Assembly (NCBI RefSeq): GCF_016031635.1
Contig: NZ_JACEGD010000005.1
Location: 1-64,000, forward strand
Direction of reading: 5' to 3'
DNA from: Bradyrhizobium diversitatis
GTDB lineage: Bacteria; Pseudomonadota; Alphaproteobacteria; Rhizobiales; Xanthobacteraceae
DNA: 64,000 nucleotides
Below are positions 7,298-15,905 of the stretch, in pieces; position 1 is the first letter of the stretch, and each line of letters starts with the position of its first letter. Under the pieces are notes generated by a model. It was not told the origin of the DNA and searched no databases. It was given only the letters and a program-made list of their open reading frames with translations. A program made the position numbers and the translations under genes.

Positions 7298-9627
7298 TTC
7301 TAGATGTCGAGTGGTCGCTTTGCCCTATCCCATTCGAAGGGGTGATGGTCTACCGCTACCGAAGCGGAATCTTGCGACGGCGTTTGCGGCAACAGCTTCG
7401 TGAGCTTGCGCAGCGGTCCTCAGTAGAGATTACGCACTGCGATGCTGCGGAAGCCAAGGCGCGCTGGTCGGTACCAGGGCTGTTTGACGAGATGAGGATC
7501 TGCGACCTGAGCGGTCACGGAAATGACAAGGTGGTTCGAGGTCTCCTAGCATCGGCAATTGAAGCCCCGGCCGCGCCAACCGCGATCTTGATGCCGGCCT
7601 CGTTCGGCGGCTTTGATCTGCCTGCCGAGGTCCTTCACGTTGAAGAGGCTTATGTCACCAAATCGAATATAGGAAAGGTCGCGCAGTTTCTTTCAGAGAC
7701 CTCGGATCTCATGTCGCCGGATCTCAAGCTTAGGCAAGGCGAACTGCACTTGCGTCTTCGCCGGTGGATCGAAGACCGTGGCAAGGCGTTACTGCCCGAA
7801 GCAATGCAGGTATTCGATTCTGCCATTCTGCGCCTTTCCTATCGTGGACGCTGCGAAGCCGCGACGCCCGCTGACCAAGGCTTCGAAGGAGCTACCCGGT
7901 CGCGTCTGGTAGCTTCGCTACGACGCTTCCTCGTCTCCGAAGAGGCCTTAGCGCTTTCGGATTTGCTTCAAGCGTTGGCCATTAAGCAAGAAAGAGGATG
8001 GAATACTTCCGATCTTGTTGTTGATCTCGTTGAAGCGTCGCTAAGAGTGGTCGAAACCAGCGGCTCGGTTTCGATTTCTCCAGACAGCAGGAGTCGAGAG
8101 CGACTATCCGGTTCGATCTTTGTGGCTGAGGAGGTGGCGCTGCTTTGGGGCGCGTTGCTTCTGACATGGTCGCGTTCATTTATGACCGACCAAGCCGACC
8201 AAGGTCCTGTAGAGATGCTTGTCGAGCTCGAGCATCTTTGCCGTGACTTCAGGAAACGGTTGGGTGATCTAGCAAGAGATCCATTGTCGGGATGTTGGAC
8301 GCGCCTGCGCGATGTATTTCATGCAATATCCGACATAGACGAAAGCGAAACGGGCGATCAGGACCCTGGAAAGGAAATACTTCGCGTCATCTCACGTAAA
8401 AACCTGAACCATCGGGGTTACTCATGGTTGGGAAAGCTCCATCGGACGGCTGTTCGCGCGCTAAGCCTCCAAGGAGACACAGCATCGAACGCACTGGGAA
8501 TCGAGCAGTCACTTGCGGACACTGATCTGGAGTCATTCGTGTCCGTCATGGGACAGAAGCACCTCGTCCAGGAATTGCGTGAGCGTTTTCAAAGCGGGCA
8601 GCACGACCGCCCTCTGCTGCTTGTGGGTCCAGAGGGAAGCGGGAAGAGGACGATTGCTCGCCTTTATGCCAAAGCTTTGCTCTGCGAGGCAGATCGTTCT
8701 GAAATGGAGCCATGCGGTTGTTGTCAATCATGCGCGGCATTCAAAGGAGGAGCTAATTTTGGGTACATAGAGCTTGATCTCGGCCATCCCGATGGATTGT
8801 CACATGTCCACGCGGTCATCGAAAAACTTCGCTATGTTCCATTCACCGATCGTCGCGTCGTTCTGATCTACAATGCCGACTGTTCCTCAGAGTCTATCAA
8901 CGTTGTTCTTAAGACACTCGAAGCAGGGGCCGAGGCCACCAGCTTCATCTTATTGGCAGCAAAGGAATACCGAATAGATCCGGCAGCGCGATCCCGAAGC
9001 GCAGTATGTCATCTTCGCAGACTGTCGGAGTTGGATGCGTGGGCGTTATCCAGCCGTTGGCTTCCGTCGGACCAGCTCGAAAGTGGAGTTGTCGAACTCG
9101 CTGTGTTGAGCGGGCGCGGCCTTCCAGGAGGAATATTGCAGTCTTGCCGCATATTCGGGCAAGGTGCTGTGTCGACGCTCAACCAGGCAAAAGAGAGTCT
9201 CGGCGCTAGCTGGGGTGTGGAGATCTTGCGCTGCTGGCTCGCATTGGTAAGCGAGGAATGTCAGGTAAGCGCCGCGTTGAAGCCTCTTGCCAGTATGAAG
9301 CCGGAAGAGGCCATTTGTCGATTGCGAGCTGCCCTCTGCCAGCTTTCCGCGAACGCTGCGATGTCAGAGCCCGCTTTCGTTGGCCTGGGGACAGAAATCC
9401 GAGCCATCGAAGATGCTCTGGAAATGCATCCAGTCAAGCTCGGCACGACGCAGGCCGAGCTCTGGCAAGAACTGGCCGCGCATTGGGCCGACGACGGTCT
9501 CATCGATGAAGAAGATTTATCTGCCGTCAGCGTGACAACCCGCGATATCCTGAATGGTCGCATTCAAGTCGGGATTCGTAGCTCACTTACTCTGCAACCG
9601 TTTTCTCTTGTCGTCTCGAATCATTGA
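7294..9627 (+). CDS. HolB (delta prime)-like protein with large N-terminal extension
   Basis: About 777 residues. The C-terminal part is clamp-loader-like: Walker A GPEGSGKR at 445-452, a Cys464/474/477/480 cluster with exactly the spacing seen in the upstream DnaX-like protein, a Walker B strand decayed to VVLIYNAD, and an ARSRS segment in the place of the SRC arginine finger. A degenerate Walker B with retained arginine finger is typical of delta prime. The ~430-residue N-terminus is unassigned and mainly helical. The start is taken as GTG 7294: GGAGGGG lies six bases upstream and GTGA overlaps the previous stop. ATG 7279 or 7288 remain possible. Confidence 0.65.
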   Translation: MILDVEWSLCPIPFEGVMVYRYRSGILRRRLRQQLRELAQRSSVEITHCDAAEAKARWSVPGLFDEMRICDLSGHGNDKVVRGLLASAIEAPAAPTAILMPASFGGFDLPAEVLHVEEAYVTKSNIGKVAQFLSETSDLMSPDLKLRQGELHLRLRRWIEDRGKALLPEAMQVFDSAILRLSYRGRCEAATPADQGFEGATRSRLVASLRRFLVSEEALALSDLLQALAIKQERGWNTSDLVVDLVEASLRVVETSGSVSISPDSRSRERLSGSIFVAEEVALLWGALLLTWSRSFMTDQADQGPVEMLVELEHLCRDFRKRLGDLARDPLSGCWTRLRDVFHAISDIDESETGDQDPGKEILRVISRKNLNHRGYSWLGKLHRTAVRALSLQGDTASNALGIEQSLADTDLESFVSVMGQKHLVQELRERFQSGQHDRPLLLVGPEGSGKRTIARLYAKALLCEADRSEMEPCGCCQSCAAFKGGANFGYIELDLGHPDGLSHVHAVIEKLRYVPFTDRRVVLIYNADCSSESINVVLKTLEAGAEATSFILLAAKEYRIDPAARSRSAVCHLRRLSELDAWALSSRWLPSDQLESGVVELAVLSGRGLPGGILQSCRIFGQGAVSTLNQAKESLGASWGVEILRCWLALVSEECQVSAALKPLASMKPEEAICRLRAALCQLSANAAMSEPAFVGLGTEIRAIEDALEMHPVKLGTTQAELWQELAAHWADDGLIDEEDLSAVSVTTRDILNGRIQVGIRSSLTLQPFSLVVSNH

Positions 9628-10531
9628 TCCAAAGGTCGCCTATGCGATTGATGAGCCAGCTTTCTCGCACCGCTTCTCCGGCAAATGCCCGTTCTCTGCT
9701 CAGAGCCGAGATGTCTAGCTGAGATTTATCGAGATCCGGCTCGGTGGCGGAAAGGTATTTTTCCGTGAGAGGCACGATGATGCCGCCTATCTTGAGTACC
9801 TTAACCACGGCGCATGCGAATTTGACGGATGCGCCGGAATAATAACGCGGTTGATTCGATGAGTCGATTTCGGCATCGATGCGCTCGTAACTATCCCGCC
9901 GATTTGCAGAAAACGGGCTCTCAAACGCAAATTCATAGATTTCGGCGATATGCCGGACAGCTATCGTATCTGCACCAATGCCGCCACGTTTTCGAAAGTG
10001 TGGAGTGATCTCGTTGCGAACATAAACTTCTTTCTCGGTGCCGGCGCTTCCAATCCACTCAGCGTATTCTTCCGGACCAAGTTCATCGAATTGATCCATC
10101 ATCGTGCGGAGATGATTCAGGAGCTTGGAAAAGTCATTGAGAGCGCTTTCTGTCCTTTGCAGGACATCGGGCGGCGGAATGTAAGCGCCTTTTTCGGACG
10201 ACCTCTCCGATTTCGTCGACTGGAGGCGCAGATCGAGGGCAGCAATACTCAAAACCTTGTTCATCCATTGGATTTCATCGTCACCGATCCTCCGTTGGAG
10301 ATCCAGAGATTGGCGTAACAGGGGTTTCAACGTCTTATCGAGCTTGGTGCGAGTATTCATCGGCGCCAGCCGATGTTCGGTGTGCACGGCCAAATATAGC
10401 TCGCGGAGGCGTTCAATAATTCCTTGATGCTTACTGGGAGCGATCGGGAGCGGATCTCCCATAGTGGCAAGGATCTCATCCAGCGTATTCTCGGTGATGT
10501 ACAATTCTAAGATTTCGTTTGTTTCGGTCAT
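9587..10531 (-). CDS. hypothetical protein, 314 aa
   Basis: No family recognised. The product is acidic and mostly helical, with a possible coiled stretch in the middle (SALNDFSKLLNHLRTMMDQF) and a small hydrophobic strand near the C-terminus (VVKVLKIGGIIVPL). It runs opposite to its neighbours, and its 3' end overlaps the 3' end of the HolB-like gene by 41 bases. ATG 10531 is preferred over the in-frame GTG at 10585, which lacks an obvious ribosome site. It lies between the two NTPase cassettes and could be a regulator or immunity factor; that is a guess from position only. Confidence 0.5.
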   Translation of the reverse strand: MTETNEILELYITENTLDEILATMGDPLPIAPSKHQGIIERLRELYLAVHTEHRLAPMNTRTKLDKTLKPLLRQSLDLQRRIGDDEIQWMNKVLSIAALDLRLQSTKSERSSEKGAYIPPPDVLQRTESALNDFSKLLNHLRTMMDQFDELGPEEYAEWIGSAGTEKEVYVRNEITPHFRKRGGIGADTIAVRHIAEIYEFAFESPFSANRRDSYERIDAEIDSSNQPRYYSGASVKFACAVVKVLKIGGIIVPLTEKYLSATEPDLDKSQLDISALSRERAFAGEAVRESWLINRIGDLWINDSRRQEKTVAE

Positions 10532-11407
10532 CTCGCCAAAATTCCTGAACGACACTTGAACTTCATTGCGGACGCGGCTCGCCACGGCTGATCACTGGGC
10601 GGCTCGAAAAGACACTTACAGCTGCGCAACGGATAGCCGTTGGCCTTATTCTGCACAACCGCAGTGTAAATCCCATCGGCGTCGTCGGGAGCCCTTCAGG
10701 CCCTTGATTTCACTGAATTCAGATGATGGGACCGCTCACGCGGATCATGATTGAGACCCACGCCGAAACACAGAGATTGCTCGTCGTGTCAGCAAGTTTG
10801 ATGATCGTCCCGGTCGTGCTCTTTTCGGACGGCTCGATTTGGGGGCGCTTGTGTTCGGCCCTTCGGCATGCCTGATGCGAGAGCAGCAGCCCCGGCCCCG
10901 AACTCACGAGCGATCAGTTTGGAAGGCACCCCTGATCCAGGACCGTATCATGCAGTGGAGCCAACTGGGGATCTTGGCCGCCGGGAGCTGCACCCTTTCG
11001 TGCTGATGAATGTACCAGCGCGCCGCCGCGTCGGCCGCTCTTACTAGCGCGATCCATTGCGCATGCGGATTCCTCAAACTCGATCGCGAAGGGGTCAAAC
11101 TAAGTCGCGGAGCCGGGCAGGTAAATGCGGTGCCCTTGAGGACGACCCCGCCACTTCAGCGCACGCTGTTCGAGATCCGCGAGTGAACAGCGTGAGCAGC
11201 TGCCGGCCTGCTCTTCTGCTCGGATCAAACGGAGTGTGTTTCTGCAGCGACCTGCTGCATCTGCATGAAGATGGATCGATATTGAGAGGCTCTCATTTTG
11301 GCATGATTTATGCTACGCGCGCGAGGAGATGAAAATTACTTACCAGGTTCGCTTGCAACGTAATTTGAAACAATGGTAGGCTCGCCAATGTAACCTTGGG
11401 GGGTAAC
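10532..11407. other. 0.9 kb intergenic region
   Basis: Lies between the leftward 314-aa gene and the rightward helicase operon. Short openings on both strands overlap each other and none shows protein-like composition or a ribosome site. It must hold both promoters, but I cannot point to an unambiguous one. GGGGGG at 11398-11403 is the ribosome site for ATG 11408. Confidence 0.5.
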
Positions 11408-13699
11408 ATGGCTTCGCCTAAACCGGTCGATAGTGGGCTGAACGAGCGGGTGGCGCGCGATCAACGCAACGCGCAGCTGGCGGCCCAGCTTGCGAAAGAA
11501 GAGCTTGCGAAGTTTCGCGGCCCGATCCGGTCCGGCAGCGGCTTACATGGTGCTAGCAGCCACGAGGAAGCCCGCTTCGAATATGCCAACAAGCGGCTTG
11601 CTGCGCTCAGGGCCATTTCCGCCAACCCCTTCCAGGTCATGGTCGAAGTCTACACCGAAGTGGTCGGCGAAAATGGGCGGCTGCAGGAAAAGGAGCAACT
11701 CTGGTACGCGAATGAGGCCTCTTCTTCGAATGAGGTGTTCAATGGAGGGGGTGGAAGCGTCAACGTCCTGGCGTGGACGCATCCGGGTGTTCAGCTCGCG
11801 CTGGTGACCGATCTTGGCGATTGCCGCGATGTGAAGACAAGTGGTCTCCGGCTTCGAAGCGTGGAGACGCTTGCCAAGGCGCGGTTCGACGAAACAATGC
11901 CAGCTGTGTCCGCAGTATATCAGCCTGGTGGTGCCGTGCGGCCCCGGAAGGCGGAGCCCCGAAAGACGGGACTGAAGGCGGTCAAGCTCGATATGACGCG
12001 AGATCAGGTCCAGGCCTTCATCTCTCGCATGTCCGGCATGATGATCGTCACAGGGGCGCCCGGTTCGGGCAAGACCACGGTCGCCTTTCAGCGCATCCGC
12101 TTCCTGTTCGACCAGCAGGGTGAGCGCGAGGCCGGCGATCGGCTTGTTGCCTACACACCAGAGCTGACGCGTGTGTTTCTGGCAAACGAGAATCTTGCGG
12201 ACCAGGCGAAGAGCCTGCTGATGACGCAGCTAGACATTCCTGCATTCGTCGTCGATGCCGTCGGGCAATTCACTGACCGCTACCTTGAGCAGGTCTGGCT
12301 CTACAAGCACGGTGCAAGGCCGCGTCAGCGGAAGCTGCCAGCACTGCAGATCGCAGCTCGCACGGCCGTGCTCGGTCTTTCCGACCACCATGATCTTGGT
12401 CGCCTTTGGGAAGTGTATGAGAAGCAGGTTGTTGACCGTCTCGGCGATGCAAAAAGCGCCGATTGGCTGTCTATTGGCGCGACTGACAAGCGGATGAAGA
12501 CGCTTGCATCGGCCCTGACGCGCGCAGCTGATGCTTCCCACATAGTGCGTGATCCCCTCAAATCCTCGATAACCATGGGCGCCGTTTATCAGCAAGTCTC
12601 TCGCGCGTATGAAGCTGTTCGTGACGCTCTTTCATCGTCCCCCAGAACGCGCTTTGATGAGCTTTTTCAGCAATGGCTTTACTGGGTATACGACCCGGTG
12701 CCGGCGCTTGCGACGTATTTCGGATCGCGAGAATCAGAAGGGGCGCACCGGATACGCCGCGGAACCGGAGCCCGTGTCAACGAAGCAGAAATCTTGGAGC
12801 AGGCCAGGTCGGAATGGAACGACCGTGTTTACGGCCCGGAGGACCGGCCATGGCTAGCTTGGTTGCTTCGCTTTGCACTGCCCGAAGCCGCCGATCCGCG
12901 CGAGCGTTTCCGGGAAATGCCGTCTTCGATCGCGCCCGCCGTCAACTCGGGCAAGCGCTGGACCCACGTCGCGATCGACGAGGCTCAGGATCTGTGCGTT
13001 GCAGAGGCCTCGCTGCTGGGATCTCTGGTGGACCCGGATGGGGCCCTGACGGTTTCGGCGGATTTCAGGCAGATCGTGAGCCCCGTCCACGGGATGCAAT
13101 CGCCTGATGCTTTCAAGATTGGAAGATCCCTTCGTGGGAAAAAGACAGAGCAGATCTACCCCTTTGCGAGAAACATGCGTCAAAGCAGGCAGATCGGTCG
13201 ATTTCTGCAGGGTTTCTACGAGGTCGCTTTCAAGGAGCGACCGACGTTCGACGTCAATGTGCCACTCGAAGACAAGAAGCCGCAGTTGATCATTGCGCCG
13301 CCGCAGGATCATGCACTTCGGGTCAAGCAGATTGCATCCGTCCTCGGCCGTTCTGAGGTTGTGAGGAGCATTGCCCTCCTGCAGATCAATGAGGATGAGC
13401 AGGCGCTGGTCAAGCTCCGAACCGATCTGGAGAAGGCGAGCGTCGGCCTTGCCAATATTTGGGCAGCAACGGGATCGGGTCTGCTCACGACCTCTGTCGA
13501 GCGGATCAAGGGGCTCGAATTCGACGCCTGTATCGTTCTAGGTCTTGAAGATGTGGAAACTGCGTCGCTGAACTTCACGCTAAACCGGGCCTACGTCGCT
13601 CTTTCCCGCCCCGCGCGCAGACTGGTGCTCATCTGTAGCGAATACCCTGCCATTCTCCGCAAGGTCGACAAGTCGCTGTTCGACGTCATCCAGTCCTGA
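11408..13699 (+). CDS. UvrD/HelD-like superfamily 1 helicase
   Basis: A 763-residue SF1 helicase-like ATPase. Motif I is TGAPGSGKTT (about residues 214-223), motif II IDEAQDL (about 522-528), motif III LTVSADFRQIV, motif IV/IVa PFARNMRQSRQIGRF, motif V ERIKGLEFDACIVLG and motif VI AYVALSRPARRL. The order and the ~200-residue non-helicase N-terminus are more like HelD-type proteins than UvrD or Rep, and the large 2B insertions are small. ATG 11408 follows a G-run ribosome site; a TTG twelve bases upstream is less likely. First gene of a tight rightward operon ending at 19353. Expected to use ATP to move on DNA or displace bound protein; the substrate is unknown. Confidence 0.75.
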   Translation: MASPKPVDSGLNERVARDQRNAQLAAQLAKEELAKFRGPIRSGSGLHGASSHEEARFEYANKRLAALRAISANPFQVMVEVYTEVVGENGRLQEKEQLWYANEASSSNEVFNGGGGSVNVLAWTHPGVQLALVTDLGDCRDVKTSGLRLRSVETLAKARFDETMPAVSAVYQPGGAVRPRKAEPRKTGLKAVKLDMTRDQVQAFISRMSGMMIVTGAPGSGKTTVAFQRIRFLFDQQGEREAGDRLVAYTPELTRVFLANENLADQAKSLLMTQLDIPAFVVDAVGQFTDRYLEQVWLYKHGARPRQRKLPALQIAARTAVLGLSDHHDLGRLWEVYEKQVVDRLGDAKSADWLSIGATDKRMKTLASALTRAADASHIVRDPLKSSITMGAVYQQVSRAYEAVRDALSSSPRTRFDELFQQWLYWVYDPVPALATYFGSRESEGAHRIRRGTGARVNEAEILEQARSEWNDRVYGPEDRPWLAWLLRFALPEAADPRERFREMPSSIAPAVNSGKRWTHVAIDEAQDLCVAEASLLGSLVDPDGALTVSADFRQIVSPVHGMQSPDAFKIGRSLRGKKTEQIYPFARNMRQSRQIGRFLQGFYEVAFKERPTFDVNVPLEDKKPQLIIAPPQDHALRVKQIASVLGRSEVVRSIALLQINEDEQALVKLRTDLEKASVGLANIWAATGSGLLTTSVERIKGLEFDACIVLGLEDVETASLNFTLNRAYVALSRPARRLVLICSEYPAILRKVDKSLFDVIQS

Positions 13700-14599
13700 A
13701 TGTCTTCGCCCATGTCTGATTCCTCTTCACAATTGTTTCCCGAACTCAAGGATTTCGTCGAGCGGTCTGGGATGCTCGCTAATGCCAAGGGCATGACGGC
13801 CGCGCGTTTGCCGCGAATCCTCGGGCAGGGGCAAACACGGGCGTCCGGATTAGAAATGCCCCCTGCAACTATCGAGCGCCAACAGGAATTGCTGTCGCTA
13901 GCCCTTCCCGACGAGGCCGCACACATTCCCGGTGTGCAGAAGGAGATTGCCGAAGCGCGTCGTGCTGTCGAAGCACACAAGGACTATATGCGCCATCCAG
14001 ATAACCGGCGGCGCTTTGCGATGGAAGTGCTGCATCGACTGGAAGGAGTTAGCACCGGCAACAAGGACAACCAGTTCTTTGCAGGTCGGCTTATCCTGGT
14101 CCCGGACAAAGCAGGTCAGGACTGGGCGTGGTCGATGACGCCCCACTATCCAGTAATTTCAAAGATACCGGCGGATGTCGACTATCTCGTGAGTGCTTAC
14201 AGGGCCTCCGAAACCATTGTCGACAGATGGACATTGCCAGTCGACCGATTTCTCGATCGGCTTTCTCTCGCCTGGACGATGGCGCGTCACTTCAGCGAAG
14301 GCGAGAATGTGCTCATCGCTGATGTCGCACGGTTGTTTAAGATTGCCGCCCAGGATGAGCGGTTCTGGAGCAGCCCCGCGCGGCGTAACTTCGAGGATGT
14401 TCCGGAAGCCGTATTCATCGTCAATTTAATCAACTGGCGCCGCAATCGCGACACTCCAGGTGATCGCGACAGCTTCGAGTTAGTTCCGGCAACTCTGAAT
14501 CAGGCGCACGGCACCAAGTCGCGCGCTTTCTATGTCCCCAGCAACGCGGAAGGGACTGTCGTCCGGCCGATGATTTACATCCGGCGGCGGCAGGCCTGA
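13700..14599 (+). CDS. hypothetical protein in helicase/ATPase operon, 299 aa
   Basis: Unrecognised. The ATG directly abuts the helicase stop, so it belongs to that operon. An N-terminal helical half (FPELKDFVERSGML, then repeated charged helices to ~115) is followed by an alpha/beta part with LAWTMARHFSEGENVLIADV and a C-terminal strand pair ending PMIYIRRRQ. No catalytic motif, Cys cluster or membrane segment is visible. It holds the place that BREX or Shango operons give to a system-specific subunit (for example the TerB-like SngA), but I see no TerB-like metal residues. A structure prediction would be the best route to an assignment. Confidence 0.55.
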   Translation: MSSPMSDSSSQLFPELKDFVERSGMLANAKGMTAARLPRILGQGQTRASGLEMPPATIERQQELLSLALPDEAAHIPGVQKEIAEARRAVEAHKDYMRHPDNRRRFAMEVLHRLEGVSTGNKDNQFFAGRLILVPDKAGQDWAWSMTPHYPVISKIPADVDYLVSAYRASETIVDRWTLPVDRFLDRLSLAWTMARHFSEGENVLIADVARLFKIAAQDERFWSSPARRNFEDVPEAVFIVNLINWRRNRDTPGDRDSFELVPATLNQAHGTKSRAFYVPSNAEGTVVRPMIYIRRRQA

Positions 14600-14612
14600 A
14601 TGGAGATTTATC

Positions 14613-15905
14613 TTGGACGAGAACATCGCGATTTCCGCTACTGATGCCCGACGGCTGGTAAGCAAGCTTCTCAACGCGCCGATCGCGCCGGGAAACTACT
14701 CCCATTTCATCAATGTCGGAACGGACCACATCCTGGACGCGCTCGATCAGAACTATTTTAGGGGCGAGTTGGCCGACGGTCTGGGGTGTTTCAAGTATCT
14801 GGAAGGGGATTACGGAAGCGGAAAAACACAGTTCATCAATAGCCTTGCCCGGCGCGCGAGTGAGCAGAGCATCGTTACCGCACTCGTGACTGTCGGAGCC
14901 GACTGCCCCTTCAACTCGCCGGCAGCAATTTTCACTGCAATCATGGAGTCGTTTCAACCGCCGGTCGATGAGGAGAATGCGGAGGAAAAGGGTATCGAGG
15001 TCCTCATTGACCGCTGGATCGTGCGCAGGATCCGTCAACTCGGTGCCGAACCCGGCGATGATGTGCCGGAGCTTGTCCAGCGGCAAATCGAGCAGCAGAT
15101 TGGCGGCCTCTGGAAAGGCGCGCCGGATCCGCAGATGGCTGCAGGGCTCACGGTTCTAACGCAGCGTTTGCTGAAACTTCGTTGCGGTGCAAAGGAGGCT
15201 GTGTCGGATACCGAGTTGGTGGCATGGGTCCGTGGGTCAAATATCCGCTCGAATGGGCTGAAGAATCTGGGGCTTTTCGAACCCGTCAGGGATGACAATG
15301 CATTTCGACGTCTGAAAACCGCAATCGCATTCCTTCGCACGCGAATTGGATATCGCGGCTTTATGATTGCGTTCGATGAAGGAACACGAACCTCCTCATT
15401 CAGAAGAGGATCGGTCAAGCAGAAGCAGGCCATCGAGAATCTGCTTACGATGATCAATCAGAACGCGGAGGGGGAGTTTGGCGGCGTGATGTTTGTCTAT
15501 GCCGCCACGCCCGACTTTCGGTCCGATGTGATCAGCACTTATCGTGCCCTGCAGGACCGCATCGGGACCAAGGCGTTTTCGCGGGGAAGTCCGCAGGTTC
15601 CCCTGATCAATATTGAGGACGCCAATTCCGAGGAGGTCATCCATAGCATCGGAAGGCGTTTGCTGGCGGTTTTTAGCAAGGCATACGGCGTCACGTGGGA
15701 AAATCAGGTTCAACTCGACAACATGAGCGAACTCCTTTCCGCTCAGCGAGCCGTCCTGTTCGAGACGCCAAAGCCGCGGTACTTCGTCTACCAGTTCTGT
15801 CGCTTTCTCAACCAACAGCGTGAGAAGCAGCACAGGATTACACCGCAATATGCGCGGGATTTTGTGAGTAATAACGAACCACCACTCGAGAGCGATAATC
15901 CATGA
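14613..15905 (+). CDS. BrxD-like (DUF2791-type) P-loop ATPase 1
   Basis: A 430-residue ATPase of the kind annotated as BREX system ATP-binding protein. Walker A GDYGSGKT is at 65-72, preceded by the FKYLEGD strand typical of BrxD. Walker B FMIAFDE lies at 250-256 and is followed by a sensor-like VYAATPDF strand. The start is TTG 14613 with GGAG seven bases upstream. It overlaps the next gene, a second BrxD-like ATPase, by 4 bases (ATGA). In BREX type 2, BrxD works with the BrxHI helicase, and the same pairing is present here. Family-level call is good; substrate and partners are inferred. Confidence 0.7.
   Translation: MDENIAISATDARRLVSKLLNAPIAPGNYSHFINVGTDHILDALDQNYFRGELADGLGCFKYLEGDYGSGKTQFINSLARRASEQSIVTALVTVGADCPFNSPAAIFTAIMESFQPPVDEENAEEKGIEVLIDRWIVRRIRQLGAEPGDDVPELVQRQIEQQIGGLWKGAPDPQMAAGLTVLTQRLLKLRCGAKEAVSDTELVAWVRGSNIRSNGLKNLGLFEPVRDDNAFRRLKTAIAFLRTRIGYRGFMIAFDEGTRTSSFRRGSVKQKQAIENLLTMINQNAEGEFGGVMFVYAATPDFRSDVISTYRALQDRIGTKAFSRGSPQVPLINIEDANSEEVIHSIGRRLLAVFSKAYGVTWENQVQLDNMSELLSAQRAVLFETPKPRYFVYQFCRFLNQQREKQHRITPQYARDFVSNNEPPLESDNP

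Noticed and set aside
5300..9627. Housekeeping dnaX and holB
   Set aside because: Zinc and P-loop motifs fit, but the unique C-terminal and N-terminal regions, low GC and linkage to a VapE-like gene argue for paralogues.
11057..11332. Rightward 91-aa opening before the SF1 helicase
   Set aside because: Overlaps an antisense opening, no ribosome site and random-looking sequence.
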